Shown here in pieces: positions 1-11,191 of a stretch of DNA of 64,000 bases. The stretch comes from Larimichthys crocea (lineage: Eukaryota; Chordata; Actinopteri; Sciaenidae). The translations under genes and the position numbers were made by a program. The stretch lies in assembly GCF_000972845.2 (NCBI RefSeq), contig NC_040022.1, positions 14,921,403 through 14,985,402 on the forward strand. The letters are read 5' to 3'. The notes beneath the pieces are model-generated. The model was not told the origin of the DNA. It worked only from the letters and a program-made list of their open reading frames with translations, and did no database searches. Numbering within the stretch: the first letter of the stretch is position 1; each line of letters starts with the position of its first letter.

Positions 1-37
<37 letters not shown>

Positions 38-72
38 TACATACATACATACACACATACATACATACATAC
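1..72. repeat. AC / TACA microsatellite
   Basis: A pure AC dinucleotide run at 1-31 grades into an ATAC tetranucleotide run to about 72. It is cut by the window edge. Confidence 0.95.
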
Positions 73-150
73 ATGAAGTTCAGTCCATTTCCTTATATTA
101 GTTTACGGGCAGATCTGCCTTATTCAATATTCAATATACATAGACATATA
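72..150 (+). repeat. Partial copy of the array transposon's inner TIR sequence
   Basis: The stretch starting tgaagttcagtccatttcc matches 607-663 closely and the reverse complement of about 7165-7235. It is therefore a third partial copy of the terminal inverted repeat of the transposon described at 395-724. It breaks off at an AT-rich stretch and a microsatellite. Confidence 0.7.
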
Positions 151-157
151 GTACACA

Positions 158-159
<2 letters not shown>

Positions 160-211
<52 letters not shown>

Positions 212-250
212 TGTATACTATATGTATGTGTATATATATATATATATGTA
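160..250. repeat. GT / TA microsatellite
   Basis: A TG dinucleotide run at about 160-210 is followed by a TA-rich run to 250. The translations that cross it (Cys-Val-Cys-Val...) are artefacts of the repeat. Confidence 0.95.
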
Positions 251-394
251 TACAGTATATGTTCACGTGTAATGTACACATTAGTGCTCTTTATTCAGAA
301 ACCCTCATGTCACATCTACATTTCAGGATCTGGTTATTATAGACACAGATTAAATGTTAAATATAAATATTTCAATATTTATCATCACAGTAAC

Positions 395-724
395 AGTGTT
401 ACACACATTAGTAGCTGTAAACACTCAGCATTAGAAAAATACATACGTTGGTTTGGTGCTTACATAAGGAGTAAACATTTATAATCATCACTTTAAAAGT
501 TACATACGTTGTTTTTGGTGCCCGTTTGTTTCCCAGATATATTAGTGTGTGTGTGAATGGGTGTATAAGAGACATTAACCTAAAGCACTTTGTAGAAAGG
601 CGCTTTATGAAGTTCAGTCCATTTTCTTGTATTAGTTTACGGGCAGACCTGCCTTATCCAATATGGCGGCGACGTCAACGTACGATTCAGCACTCAATGC
701 GGCGTCTATGTATATATGTCTATG
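395..724 (+). mobile_element. Right terminal inverted repeat of a DNA transposon
   Basis: The reverse complement of about 395-724 matches 7097-7443 over some 330 bases with scattered differences. The similarity stops abruptly at the inner edge. The outer tip ends ...gtctatg at 724, and the 8 bases after it (725-732, actacaac) are the same 8 bases that precede the opposite tip (7089-7096). An 8-bp target duplication is known for the hAT and P superfamilies among others. I do not assign a family because no transposase is visible. The body extends left towards the window edge. Confidence 0.75.
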
Positions 725-732
725 ACTACAAC
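725..732. mobile_element. 8-bp target-site duplication (right side)
   Basis: actacaac directly follows the transposon tip at 724. The same 8 bases sit before the left tip at 7089-7096, and occur once in the uninterrupted third repeat unit at 18766-18773. Confidence 0.75.
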
Positions 733-905
733 TACCACTGCCATTACTATTACACTATCCCAAAAGCTGTGCCAGTAATCTGTTTGATAACTGACCTGCT
801 AATCATGATTTTGTAAGTTATCAGAGTGGTCTTCAAATAACACACTGAAATAGCAGTTGTAAATCAGTGTTGATCTTTTATACAACTGTACGGTGTGTGC
901 TGCAG

Positions 906-1028
906 GCTGTGCAGGTCCACCCGTGCTGTGCTGCGCTGCTGGGTGTAGGAGGGGATCATGTTTCTGTGATGAGATCTGCTTGTCACTTAACGACTGCTGT
1001 TCTGACTACAGATCAACCTGCACACAAC
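906..1028 (+). CDS. Somatomedin-B-like exon, copy 1
   Basis: 123 bp, acceptor ctgcag, donor gtaagt, phase 1-1. It encodes 41 residues with ten cysteines. Eight of them follow C-x3-C-x4-C-x-C-x3-C-x5-CC-x6-C; from the C-x-C onwards the spacing is that of the vitronectin somatomedin-B domain, including the FCDEIC and NDCCSDY signatures. Two extra cysteines lie at the N-terminal side. The exon is the most strongly conserved part of the array (the copy at 18947-19069 looks identical). Confidence 0.75.
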
Positions 1029-4000
1029 GTAAGTAAGAGTGAACCCAAATAAAAGAAAGGTACACAGTTATGTCAGTTTAGGATATGACTTTGAGGTTTT
1101 AAGGATTACAGTGAAAATCTTTATTTCTCGACTACAGCTTTTACCACTGCGCCGCCACCAAGCAGCAGTACTACATCTTAGGGTTATTGATACCTTTTCG
1201 ATACTACGTGTTTAAAATTATGATCATTATTTTTACATGAAATTGTATCTCAAGTACTGAAGTTGTTAAATCTACAAGCAGAATGAAGCCATCTGCAATC
1301 AATTTATTTTAGCACGGAGGAGGTAAAACAAATGTGAAACTACCTGGTTGGTGCTGATGACATTTGGTATCACATTGGTTTTGATGGGCTACGTCACAAA
1401 AAAAAAAAAAGCTTCTTCCACATGCAGCTTAACTTCTGCTGTGAAAACCAGACGATCACCTCTGTGACTGTAAACTGCCAGACAGCACTAAACTGCAGGT
1501 GTGCTCTGTCTGTGTGTGAGTAACTGCTGAGATACACAGAAAATCTCAAAATGAACCCTCTTGCACTAGTTGCCACTAATGCCAAACCGTAGCTCGTATC
1601 AAAAAGCCGAAATGACCGAGAGCATCCTCATCTTGTCGACCATATAAAGGTGCCCCATGCTCCTTTGGGAAACTTCTCCTCTCCAATTTACATGGGAGTA
1701 GATGGGTCTGTCAGTGGGTGATCCTGGAGCATCAGCGCGGCCCCCGCCAAAACTATACCTCTGACAGCTTCAGCAGTGATAGTGCTACGTAGCTCACAGA
1801 TTTTCTTATGATTCATTTTTTGTGAAGGACCTCTGTTTTTAACCGTGGTATCAAAAGATATTAATTTTTTTTTAAATACTAGTATTTTATGGAAGTTTAA
1901 AATTCTGGTATTGTGACAACCTTACTTCTTCTACACTGGCAAATAATCTTACAACTTCATCATCCACAGCCTCGTCAACATCAGCACCCAGCACAACATC
2001 TGCAGTACTGAATGTGAGCACAACTTCGACCTCCACAGTTTCTAATACCACAGCAACCACTGACACAAGCAGCAGTACAGCTACACCAGCAGATGACAGC
2101 ACAACTTCATCAGTCTCTGCAACAACAGCACCCAGTACAACATCTACAGTATTGAATGTGAGCACAACCTCAGCCTCTAATCCTACAGTGACCAGCCCAG
2201 AAAACAGGAATACTGATGCTATTTCAGCAGATATCAGTACAACTTCAGCATCCACAGTCACAACTTCATCATCTACAGTCTCGTTAGCAACAGGACCCAG
2301 TACAACATCTGCAGTACTAGATGTGAGTACAGCCTCGACCTCCACAGTCTCTAAAGCTACAGCAACCAGTGAAACCATGAGCAGTACATCTACACCAGCA
2401 GATAACATCACACATTCAGTCCCTCTGAAAACAGCACCCAGCACAACAGACAGCAATACTACCTCAACAGTAGCAAATATCAGTATAACTTTAGCACTGA
2501 CAGTCTCTGATACTACAACTACAACTAGTATGAAAGGCAGCACTGCAACATCTACACTGGGCAAGAATGTCACAACTTCATCAACATCAGGACCCAGCAC
2601 AACTTCTGCAGTACTGAATGTGAACACAACCTCAGCCTCCACAGTTTCTAATACGACAGCAACCAGTGACACAAGCAGCAGTATAGCTACACCAGCAGAT
2701 GGCAGCACAACTTCATCAGTCTCTGCAACGACAGCAACCAGCACAACAAATAGTTATACTACCTTAGCATCTATAGCAACAGCACCCAGTACAACATCTG
2801 CAGTATTGAATGTGAGCACAACCTCAGCCTCTAATCCTACAATGACCAGCCCAGAAAACAGGAATACTGATGCTATTTCAGCAGATATCAGTACAACTTC
2901 AGCATCCACAGCCTCTAATACCACAGCCATCACTGAAACACACAGCAGTACATCTACATCAACAAGTAACAGCACAGCTTCATCAACAACCTCCACACTC
3001 TCTGCTACTACAGCAACAAGTGAAACAAGCAGTATGACTACAGCAGCAGATAACAGCACACCTTCATCCTTCTTTCTAAGAACAGCATCCAGTACAACAA
3101 ACAGCAATACTACCTCAACACGAGCAGATATCAGTGCAACTTTAGCAACCACAGTCTCTGATACTGCAGAAACAAGCAATACAATGGCGAATAATGTCAC
3201 ATCATCCGCAGTCTTGTCGGCAACAACACCCAGTACAACATCTCCGGTACTGAATCTGAGTACAACCGCCGCTTCTACAGTCTCTAATAGTACAGCAACC
3301 CCTGAAACAAGCAGCAGTACATCTACACCAGCAGATAACAGCAAAACTTCAACACCAACTGCAATTTCTAAAGCACCCTACACACCAAACAGTAGTACTT
3401 CCTCTATGCTACCAAATACCAGCACAACTTCTGCATTGCCAACAGTTGTTGGTACAGCACCCAGAACAAAAAACAACAGTGCATCTGCGTCTACTACTGC
3501 AACCACCCAAACAAGTAGCAGTACTACACCTACACCAGTAGATGGACTCACAAATTCAGCATCCACAGTCCCAGGTTGGTCTTTATGATCATGTAGTAAA
3601 AAGATGAATTCATTCTTTACATAACTGCTGAAAAAAATTGGGTCTGAGCCAACAACAACAACAACAGCAGTGATTACTGATGAACTCATGATGACTCACC
3701 ACCTCAGTGTTTGTTTCCTTGTCCTCATCACAGGGACAACACTGACAGAAACTAGTATAATGCTGGATACTAGTAGTGCCACATCTTCACCAGCAGATGG
3801 GAGCAAATCTGGAGTTTCCAACAAAGAGACCACCACCAGCTCAGATAAAGGTGCAGTCATTCACATGTTGGTTACTTCCATGATGCAGTTCATATTTTGA
3901 ATGGCAAAATAAATTCATATTTGCACCTCTCTTTTGTCAGATTCCCAAACAGTGACTGTTCACCTAAAACTTTCTGTCTTATCTCATAATGGGGAAAACA

Positions 4001-4182
4001 AGGATGCACTGTTAGAGGCTATATCTAATGTAAGTCAATAATTTTCACATGATGCATTCACAGTATCACAAAAACAGTATTAAACACACATCTCTCCTCT
4101 CTCACAGTTTGTATCCCAGGCACTTCTCCCGGAGAACTGTGAGGGCTGCACTGGAACTATCAGACACATCAAATACACCTGA
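906..4182 (+). CDS. Secreted somatomedin-B / mucin-like protein, copy 1 (5' end missing)
   Basis: This is the 3' part of a multi-exon gene. Inferred exons are 906-1028 (somatomedin-B-like), 1883-3574 (Ser/Thr mucin domain, 564 codons), 3734-3850, 3941-4029 and 4108-4182 (stop TGA). Each exon is bounded by ag/gt. Phases agree throughout: 1-1 for the first three, then 1-0, then 0. No stop interrupts the mucin exon. The signal-peptide exon would lie before the window, and its counterpart is seen in copies 2 and 3. The start of the mucin exon is chosen because the tactag acceptor gives the right phase; this is the least certain boundary. The product should be a secreted, heavily O-glycosylated protein. 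I do not recognise an orthologue. Lubricin (PRG4) also combines somatomedin-B and mucin domains, but nothing here resembles its hemopexin domain. Confidence 0.6.
1883..3574 (+). CDS. Ser/Thr-rich mucin exon, copy 1
   Basis: A single open exon of 564 codons made of imperfect repeats of roughly 40-60 residues. Recurring blocks are TTSAVLNVSTTSAST, SSSTSTPADNSTTSS, TDAISADISTTSAS and SATTAPSTTS. NxS/T sequons (NVST, NTTA) recur, so N-glycans are possible besides dense O-glycans. The reverse strand is also open over much of it, which follows from the low-complexity codon use (aca, agc, tca). The exon ends at cccag/gttggt. Confidence 0.65.
3734..4182 (+). CDS. C-terminal exons of copy 1
   Basis: Three exons (3734-3850, 3941-4029, 4108-4182). 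The first is a Ser/Thr stem starting GTTLTETS. The other two encode a compact ordered module of about 54 residues with TVTVHLKLSVLSHNGE, an amphipathic segment DALLEAISNFVSQ, and CEGC near the stop. The beta strand followed by a helix recalls half of a SEA-type fold, but this is only a resemblance. The module is present and intact in all three copies, so it is probably under constraint. There is no membrane span or GPI-type tail. Confidence 0.65.
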
Positions 4183-5009
4183 GAAAGGGCACATGTTTCA
4201 GCTGTTTGGACACATCAGACACACCACCACACATGGAATAAACTGTAAAAATACTTCACTGTTTACTACTGCACATATATTATTCTGTGATTTTGCATTG
4301 TTCTTCTGCACATGAATGTAGAATCTGTAGGCAAGAGACCATGACTTAAGCATTCTGGTTTACATTTGTACTCCAGGTAGTGCTGAATAGTCACATTTAA
4401 TCAGGTCTGTTTGGAAGCAGGTAAACAGGCCATGTAGAAAGCACAAGAGGTGGAAGGCACTGGCTGAAATTCAATTTCAGGAGCTGGAATCGGCTATCGT
4501 CAGACAACGATTTGGCTTTTTATTAGCGTTAAAAGTTATCTGCATTCATATGCTGACATCTGTCAGAAATGTGTCTTGTCGCGTATTAAGTTGTTAAGTT
4601 GAGTGAATGAATAACCGTATCCAATTTCTGGATACATTATTCTTGATATTGATATTCTTACAGCTGTGCATATACTGTGTGCATATTCTACACAGTAGGC
4701 CTAATGGACATGATACAGTGTGTTTAAAGGATGATTTTGCATAACTAGAAATTGATTACTATCACTATATTGTTTGATTATTCAAAATGTTGTTTCCATT
4801 TGTTGCACTGTTCCAATAAATGAGCTCTGTTGTTGGATCTGTGTTACCATTAGTCAGTTCATTTCAACTGCAACTGCATTCTTGAAATGTTTACCTACGG
4901 GACTGAACATCCGTAATGTGATACGATTATGTGAAGCAAGGTGTTTCCTGGTTTACAATAGCATTATTCTTGTCCAGAATTACCCTGAATTAGTTGCACA
5001 CACAGAGTC

Positions 5010-5064
5010 ATGGATTGGCTTGTATTGTACTTTCTTCTGCTGGCGTTGCTACCTCTGTATGATG
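5010..5064 (+). CDS. Signal-peptide exon of copy 2
   Basis: ATG at 5010 opens a 55-bp exon whose product has a short polar start, a hydrophobic core LVLYFLLLALL and a turn before the phase-1 donor gatg/gtgagt. Phase 1 is what the next exon (6836-6865) needs. The sequence around it is repeated at 16702-16756 with no coding change. Confidence 0.65.
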
Positions 5065-6129
5065 GTGAGTAAAACATTATCACATCCAATAGTATTTATA
5101 GTAAACAGTTTATTAAAAATAATTTTTATTTTTATTTTTATTTTTTTTACTTAATTAATACAAAAACTAATTCATTGCCAAAATTATTTAATAATTTAAA
5201 ATAACCCATTCTTGAGAATTGGGACAAAACCTTATTTTGGGGTTTTGTTTTGTTTTTTTATTCAGTTATGCAAAGAATGTATTTTAAAAATATATATATT
5301 TCTTGGCCAATAACAGGACAACCTTCCCCTAATTACGTCTTTTTTAAATATACATTTTATTTGTAGCTGAGGACTTTGTCAACTCCATCAGGTACTTTAA
5401 ATGTCATAGTATTATCATATAAAACATGAAGGAAATGTTTTAATGATGTTTGTTGTCTGAAGTACAAGATGATTTAATTAGCTGTATAATCAAAACGTTT
5501 GATATCTTTAGTTCAAGAAATGAATACAATTTAACGTTGACAACTTAAAATTTCCTGTACCAAAAGAACTTCTCAATGACATGAATTCATTTTATAAACC
5601 ATTATGAACATTTATTTAATGAATAAAACAGAAAAAATGTGTCTGACAGAGGTGACTTCTCTGAGAGTTGACAGCCAACTGATGGAGTTGACATCATAAA
5701 TAACACAACAAGATAGTTCACTAACATAAACTCAATGATGTCACATATTTGTTTTATTTTTACAACCCATTTTTCTCCATCTTTTCCTCTCGTAGTTTTG
5801 TTCTTCTACTTTTTTTTCTGGCTGATTTTCTATTCTCTCTCTTCTCTTTCTCTCATACTCTCTGTTCCTGCCCCTCATAGTCACTGATATGGATCCATTG
5901 AAACACTTGATTAATGTAGCAATGGTTAACACTCACAAGTTTAGTTCCACTTCAGTTATTGTCCACAGGTTTAAGCTAAATTAGTCAGTTTATAGGTTAT
6001 AAGCAATTAAAGTAAACACAATCTAACTGTTATCATATAAGATGTTGGTTAGGGGTCAGTGTAATGGAATTGTCCTGTGTATAAATAACTGCAGTATATA
6101 AGCACTTTATATATAACAAATACATCTAG

Positions 6130-6560
6130 ACTATTAAAGGTGAGCACAATCTCGGCCTCTGTTACAACAGCAAACAGCACAGCAAGCAGAAATGCTCCTG
6201 CTATTGCAGCAGATATCAGTACAACTTCTGCATCCATAGTTTCTAACACCATGTGAGCACAACCTCAGCCTCTGCAGTCTCTAATACTACAACAGTCAGC
6301 ACAACAAACAACAGCAATACTCCTGGTTCTCTAACATATACAACTTCATCTAAACCAACAGTATAACTTCAGCATTAACAGTTCCTGATACTACAGAAAC
6401 TAGCATGAAAGAAAGCACTGGCAAATATCTACAATATCTGTAGTACTAAATGTGAGCACAACCTCAACCTCCACAGTGTCTAATATTACAGCAACCAGTG
6501 AAACAACCAGCAGTACATCTAAACCAACACGTGACAGCACAACTTCATCAGTTCTATGTA
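6130..6560 (+). pseudogene. Decayed mucin-like fragment in intron 1 of copy 2
   Basis: Short pieces match the mucin exons (gcagatatcagtacaactt, gtgagcacaacctcagcctc), but frames are broken by stops and small deletions. The same fragment is at about 17822-18245, so it decayed before the last duplication. Confidence 0.6.
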
Positions 6561-6835
6561 TATAATCTTTTTTTTTATGCTTTTGACCTGTGCAATCATT
6601 TGTCATGCATGGAAATTAACTGTGCTCTAGCCTGAATGTTGCAGGGTAACTGAGCTGATCTAGCTCTGAAAACCATTGCTTTGTAAAATGCTTTGGTAAA
6701 AGTTAATGTGATTGCTCACTTCTGATGCACCAGACAGTTTGTTGTGTCATCCAAGGCTCGACTTGAATGTTGTTTTACTTGAATCTCAATCAAATGAAAT
6801 AACAATGTCCTCTTCACTATCTTTTCATCTTCTAG

Positions 6836-6865
6836 CTCAAACAACAGCTACTCCCACACCAACAG
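6836..6865 (+). CDS. 30-bp Thr/Pro linker exon, copy 2
   Basis: Between acceptor cttctag and donor gtaata. Phase 1-1, encoding QTTATPTPT plus the first base of a glycine codon that is completed by the somatomedin-B exon. Counterpart at 18520-18549. Confidence 0.55.
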
Positions 6866-7088
6866 GTAATATCCACATCTCACTGTGCAATGCCTTTTGT
6901 CTCTAGTTAAACCCACAATTAAACAGCAACACCCCTTTCAAGACTCTCTGTTGCATCTAACCAAGATGTCTCAAACATTTTTGCCATTCTCATTCTGGTT
7001 TGGATCACTGCCAACATGTCCTTGGAAACTAACAGCTCTGCCAGATAGCCACAATATATCACTGGTTTCCTTAATCTAGAAACTCGTG

Positions 7089-7443
7089 ACTACAACCATA
7101 GACATATATACATAGACATATATACATAGACGCCGCATTGAGCGGGTTGGTCGTTGGTCACGATACGTCAACGGGTCCGCCATATTGGATAAGGCAGATC
7201 TGCCCATAAACAAATACAAGGAAATGGACTGAACTTCATAAAGCGCCTTTCTACAAAGTGCTTTAAGTTAATGCCTCTTATACACCCATTCACACACACA
7301 CTAATATATCTGAGAAACAAAGAGGCACCAAAAACAACGTATGTAACTTTTAAAGTAATGATTATAAATGTTTACTCCTTATGTAAGCACCAAACCAACG
7401 TATGTATTTTTCTAATGCTGAGTGTTTACAGCTACTAATGTGG
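7089..7443 (+). mobile_element. Target duplication and left terminal inverted repeat of a DNA transposon
   Basis: actacaac (7089-7096) precedes the tip catagac at 7097. The following 340-odd bases are the reverse complement of 395-724. Internal transposon sequence probably continues to about 7800 and beyond, but no second right end is seen before copy 2's somatomedin-B exon, so this copy is truncated or lost in the gapped stretch. Confidence 0.75.
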
Positions 7444-7834
7444 GGGACTTCCTCCGGCGGCATTTTTTAAAATCTAAATGCTAAATCTAAATCTAAATGT
7501 GCGCGTTCACCGTCTAGCAAACAAAGAAGCTACCACCTGAGCTTCAGGTACGCCAACGGAAACACGTCTCCTTTGGTAGAAATGGAGGTGCTCTGTTATT
7601 ATACAAACATGCTCTGTGTTTAATGTGTTCACAGCTACCAATGACAATAATGTTAAAGTGATGGTTTCAAAACCGTAATATTACTTAGTATGTGAGTTTT
7701 ATCGGTAAAATGTACTTAATGTATCAAACGGACATCCTGGAGCCATGTTGGACGAATATGAGTATCATAATGAGAGCTCTTAGCCAAAAGGACACAACTG
7801 AAATACTGAGTAAGGCAAGAAATGTAGAAGACAA

Positions 7835-8306
7835 AACAGTACACAGTAACAGCTTATGGCTTTTGTCATGAGCAGTTTTATAGCTCTTTAAATACAGCTG
7901 CTCTTCCAGTACTCAGGACAGATCAATAAATAATAAGGGCACTACAAAAAAAAGTAGGCTACATACTTTAACAGAAAAATCACTATTAGTTGACATGTAG
8001 CCCATACTTTTGAAAGCCTTGGTAAAAGTTAAGCATTACTTCAACATGAATATATTTAAACTTCTTCATTGTTAGAAATGTTATTTGTGTACGTTTTAAT
8101 TCAAATGAATGTGGTTTACAATATACCTTTTTCATAGCAGCCATTTTGACATGAAATAGAAGGGTCAACAACACAGGTGTTCTCAATGATACTAATTAAA
8201 GTCCAACTGTTGCAGCAGAGACTTTCCACTGAGCCAACATGTAGCACAGCAGCACCCTGACTCTGTTTGACCTGAATGGAACCAAACCTTAATTATTAGT
8301 ATTGAT
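7835..8306 (+). repeat. 472-bp block repeated at 8420-8891
   Basis: By reading, the block appears base-for-base identical to 8420-8891 (offset 585). The two are separated by a GT microsatellite and a 10-N gap. No gene is visible within it. Confidence 0.9.
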
Positions 8307-8313
8307 GTTGATA

Positions 8314-8316
<3 letters not shown>

Positions 8317-8375
<59 letters not shown>

Positions 8376-8409
8376 CATACATACATACATATATATATAC
8401 ATATGTATA
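8317..8409. repeat. GT / TACA microsatellite at a gap edge
   Basis: A long GT run turns into ATAC and ATATAT and then runs directly into the N gap. This is a typical place for an assembly to break. Confidence 0.95.
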
Positions 8410-8419
8410 NNNNNNNNNN
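8410..8419. other. Assembly gap (10 N)
   Basis: Ten N bases, probably a placeholder of unknown length. Confidence 0.99.
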
Positions 8420-8891
8420 AACAGTACACAGTAACAGCTTATGGCTTTTGTCATGAGCAGTTTTATAGCTCTTTAAATACAGCTGCTCTTCCAGTACTCA
8501 GGACAGATCAATAAATAATAAGGGCACTACAAAAAAAAGTAGGCTACATACTTTAACAGAAAAATCACTATTAGTTGACATGTAGCCCATACTTTTGAAA
8601 GCCTTGGTAAAAGTTAAGCATTACTTCAACATGAATATATTTAAACTTCTTCATTGTTAGAAATGTTATTTGTGTACGTTTTAATTCAAATGAATGTGGT
8701 TTACAATATACCTTTTTCATAGCAGCCATTTTGACATGAAATAGAAGGGTCAACAACACAGGTGTTCTCAATGATACTAATTAAAGTCCAACTGTTGCAG
8801 CAGAGACTTTCCACTGAGCCAACATGTAGCACAGCAGCACCCTGACTCTGTTTGACCTGAATGGAACCAAACCTTAATTATTAGTATTGAT
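8420..8891 (+). repeat. Second copy of the 472-bp block
   Basis: Same sequence as 7835-8306 and starts at the first base after the gap. Likely a scaffolding duplicate. Confidence 0.9.
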
Positions 8892-8952
8892 AACGTCTGT
8901 GTTTATCCTATTTCATGCCAAATGGCTGCTGTGAATGATCTATTGTCTATTG

Positions 8953-8962
8953 NNNNNNNNNN
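8953..8962. other. Assembly gap (10 N)
   Basis: Ten N bases in AT-rich sequence. Confidence 0.99.
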
Positions 8963-9369
8963 ATCTCATTGTTCATCAATATTTTTCAACTTAGCAATAT
9001 TGGCTCTTATTGTTCAATCTGATAACAAAAAAAAGATCAAATATTGTGTTTAGTATATGGCAACATCAGGTGATTCGAATTTGAACAAAACCTGTTTTGG
9101 CTCTCCTGTAAAATCTGATTTAGCACATTGATATAACGCCCCTTTGGCTCCAAACCATCGAAAAGTAAAAGCACTCATTATGCAGTAAAATTCTGCCTGT
9201 CAGTGTTTTACTATTATATGTTTTTGGATTCATATTACTGCTGCGTGTGTTTCTTGAAATTTACTGCTGTAGATGTTCAATGTTGAGCTCATTTTACCTA
9301 CTTTATACAGCAGTGCCTCAACATCCAGTTACAGGTTGAACATAGCAACAGAGTCAGCACTGTAAGGTG

Positions 9370-10135
9370 CAAAGTGATATGGCCTTGTCTGTGGATGCTG
9401 GAATCCTGCTGTGCTGGTGCTTGCTGGACCTCACAGCGGCTTCGGATCAGTCGACTAGCATCCCCGTCGATCTCACCCTAGAGCACAAGTTTGGCATCTG
9501 TGCACCGCTCTCCAGTGGTTAGGTCATACCTGGCAAAAAGGAGTTCTCTGTCGTGATTGGTGACCCTGCTCTCTGCCCTGTGGGGGTGCCACAGGATCTA
9601 TTTTGGCCCTATTCCTTTTTCATTGTATATGCTACCTCTGGGATCAATTATAAAAAACCAACCTGTCTTTTCACTGTTTGGACAACAATTTGCAGATAGA
9701 TCCTTGCCATGAGCCCCAAAGTCTCAAAGCTGCTGGAATGCATTTAGCAGATATAAAGCAGTGGCTGGCACAGAACTTTTTGCACTTAAATGACAGCAAA
9801 ACTTAATGCATTTTGTTTTGGTTTCACCATCTATGTCGGATGTTTGCACCACGAATTCTGGCACTCTGGCCCCCTTTTTAAATCACATGTCAAAAAATAT
9901 TGGGCAACATTTGATAATGGGCTCAAATTTGGCAAACCAGATTAGCTCTGTTGTCAGCACGAGCTTTTTGCAGCTCCGTCGCTTGGCCAAATGAAGTCTT
10001 TCCTCTCTTTCTCTGTTCTTCTTATTTGTATTTATGAATGTGTTATGTTTGTTTTAATGGCTTTTGTTGTAAAGCACTTTGGGTACCTTTCGGCTATTGT
10101 CAGGGCTATAACAAATTTGGATTTGATTTGATATA
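9370..10135 (+). mobile_element. Decayed L2/CR1-type non-LTR retrotransposon remnant
   Basis: Broken frames on the plus strand still spell reverse-transcriptase C-terminal pieces: a GVPQ-like step near 9585 (gtgggggtgccacag, followed by an 'LAL/LFPF' stretch), YMLPLGS-like (about 9625-9645), QWLAQNFLHLNDSKT (about 9758-9800) and PSMSDVC (about 9829). The order matches fish L2/Maui-type elements. Many stops and small deletions are present and the 5' part is missing, as expected for a dead, 5'-truncated copy. Confidence 0.7.
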
Positions 10136-10799
10136 ACATGAACCAGTAATATTTGTGGTGTGCCACTTAAATGCCATTGAATTACATTAATAAAGAATAA
10201 AAAAATAAAAATAAGTAACTGCTTTAAAGTATTAGGCCTCAATGTATCAATGAATATTTCCGAATTAGTGAGACCATTTTAAATTGTCTAAAATACAAAG
10301 TTGTGGCTTTATATTTCAAAACAACTCCAATAGTTATCTGTTGTTACCAAGTTTTCTGGTTGTGAGCTTTTTAATGTTACCTCTATTAATCCAGTTTTGT
10401 TTGCTGCTTCCAGGCTGTAGTACATTTCATAGTCAGGCAAACCAACCAACCATTGACAATGGGCAGCCAAACCAGATCAAACAAAGCAAATTTCAAAATG
10501 AGCGTAGCTGTGTGTATGTTGTAAAGAGCTACTTTTTCAATTTGCATCCTTTCTAATCTCTAATGACATAGCATGGTAATTTTTATGATCTAATAGTGTA
10601 AATATTTAAAATATTGTTCCTTTACCATGCGTCTAGTCTAGCACTAAATGGAGCTAATTGTCTGAAAACCATTAGTCACATAAGTCGCTACTTATTGGGA
10701 AGATTAATGGGATTGCTCACTTTTGGCTGTAACTAGACAGTAGTTAGGGCTTAACTTAAATCGTGTTTTTCAATCAAATGATATTAACAATGTCCCTTT

Positions 10800-10838
10800 T
10801 TTCATTTCTAGCTCAACAGCGACGCCCCACTCCAAAAG
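10800..10838 (+). pseudogene. Diverged linker exon of copy 2
   Basis: ctcaacagcgacgccccact lies between a tctag acceptor and a gtaaga donor (812-838). It aligns with the 30-bp linker exon at 6836-6865 but is 27 bp and diverged. The surrounding intron also aligns with about 6600-7080. Confidence 0.45.
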
Positions 10839-11191
10839 GTAAGATCCAAAACACAACCTCACACCTCACGTACAGCAAACAACCCGCTTCCATTCCTTCC
10901 AGTGCAACTATCTGTCTCTACAATTAAACTCACAATAAACAGCAACACCCCTCTTAAGCCGCTCTGCTGCATCAACCATATGTAGCAAACATATCATTCT
11001 CAGTCGATTGTGGATTCTATGCCAGGGCTGCCAGAAACGCTCATGACTACAACTACTTCTGCTATTACTACTACACTACCCGTTCTAAGCAAAAGCTATG
11101 CCAGTCCATCTGCTCGATTACTGAACTGTTTAATCAGGATTTTTGTAATTTATCAGGTGCCTCTTCAAATAAAACACTGAAGTTACAGATA

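Noticed and set aside
1130..1185. Extra 30-bp exon (FTTAPPPSS) after the somatomedin-B exon, also near 19179
   Set aside because: The acceptor is good and the phase fits, but the donor (gtacta) is poor and the frame runs into TAG otherwise. Left as optional.
1887..3344. Long minus-strand open frames (285 and 196 codons) opposite the copy-1 mucin exon, and similar ones at 19871-20878
   Set aside because: They are Val/Leu/Ala shadows produced by the reverse complement of aca/agc/tca codons. No start context, splice structure or domain supports them.
2014..3588. Reading the copy-1 mucin frame as a stand-alone 524-residue gene
   Set aside because: It begins at a GTG inside the repeat, has no signal peptide, and overruns the clear donor at 3575. 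It is better explained as an internal exon.
4774..5154. 126-codon plus-strand frame at 4774-5154 and its copy at 16466-16846
   Set aside because: It appears conserved only because the DNA was recently duplicated. The real coding part is the 55-bp signal-peptide exon at 5010-5064, read from its own ATG.
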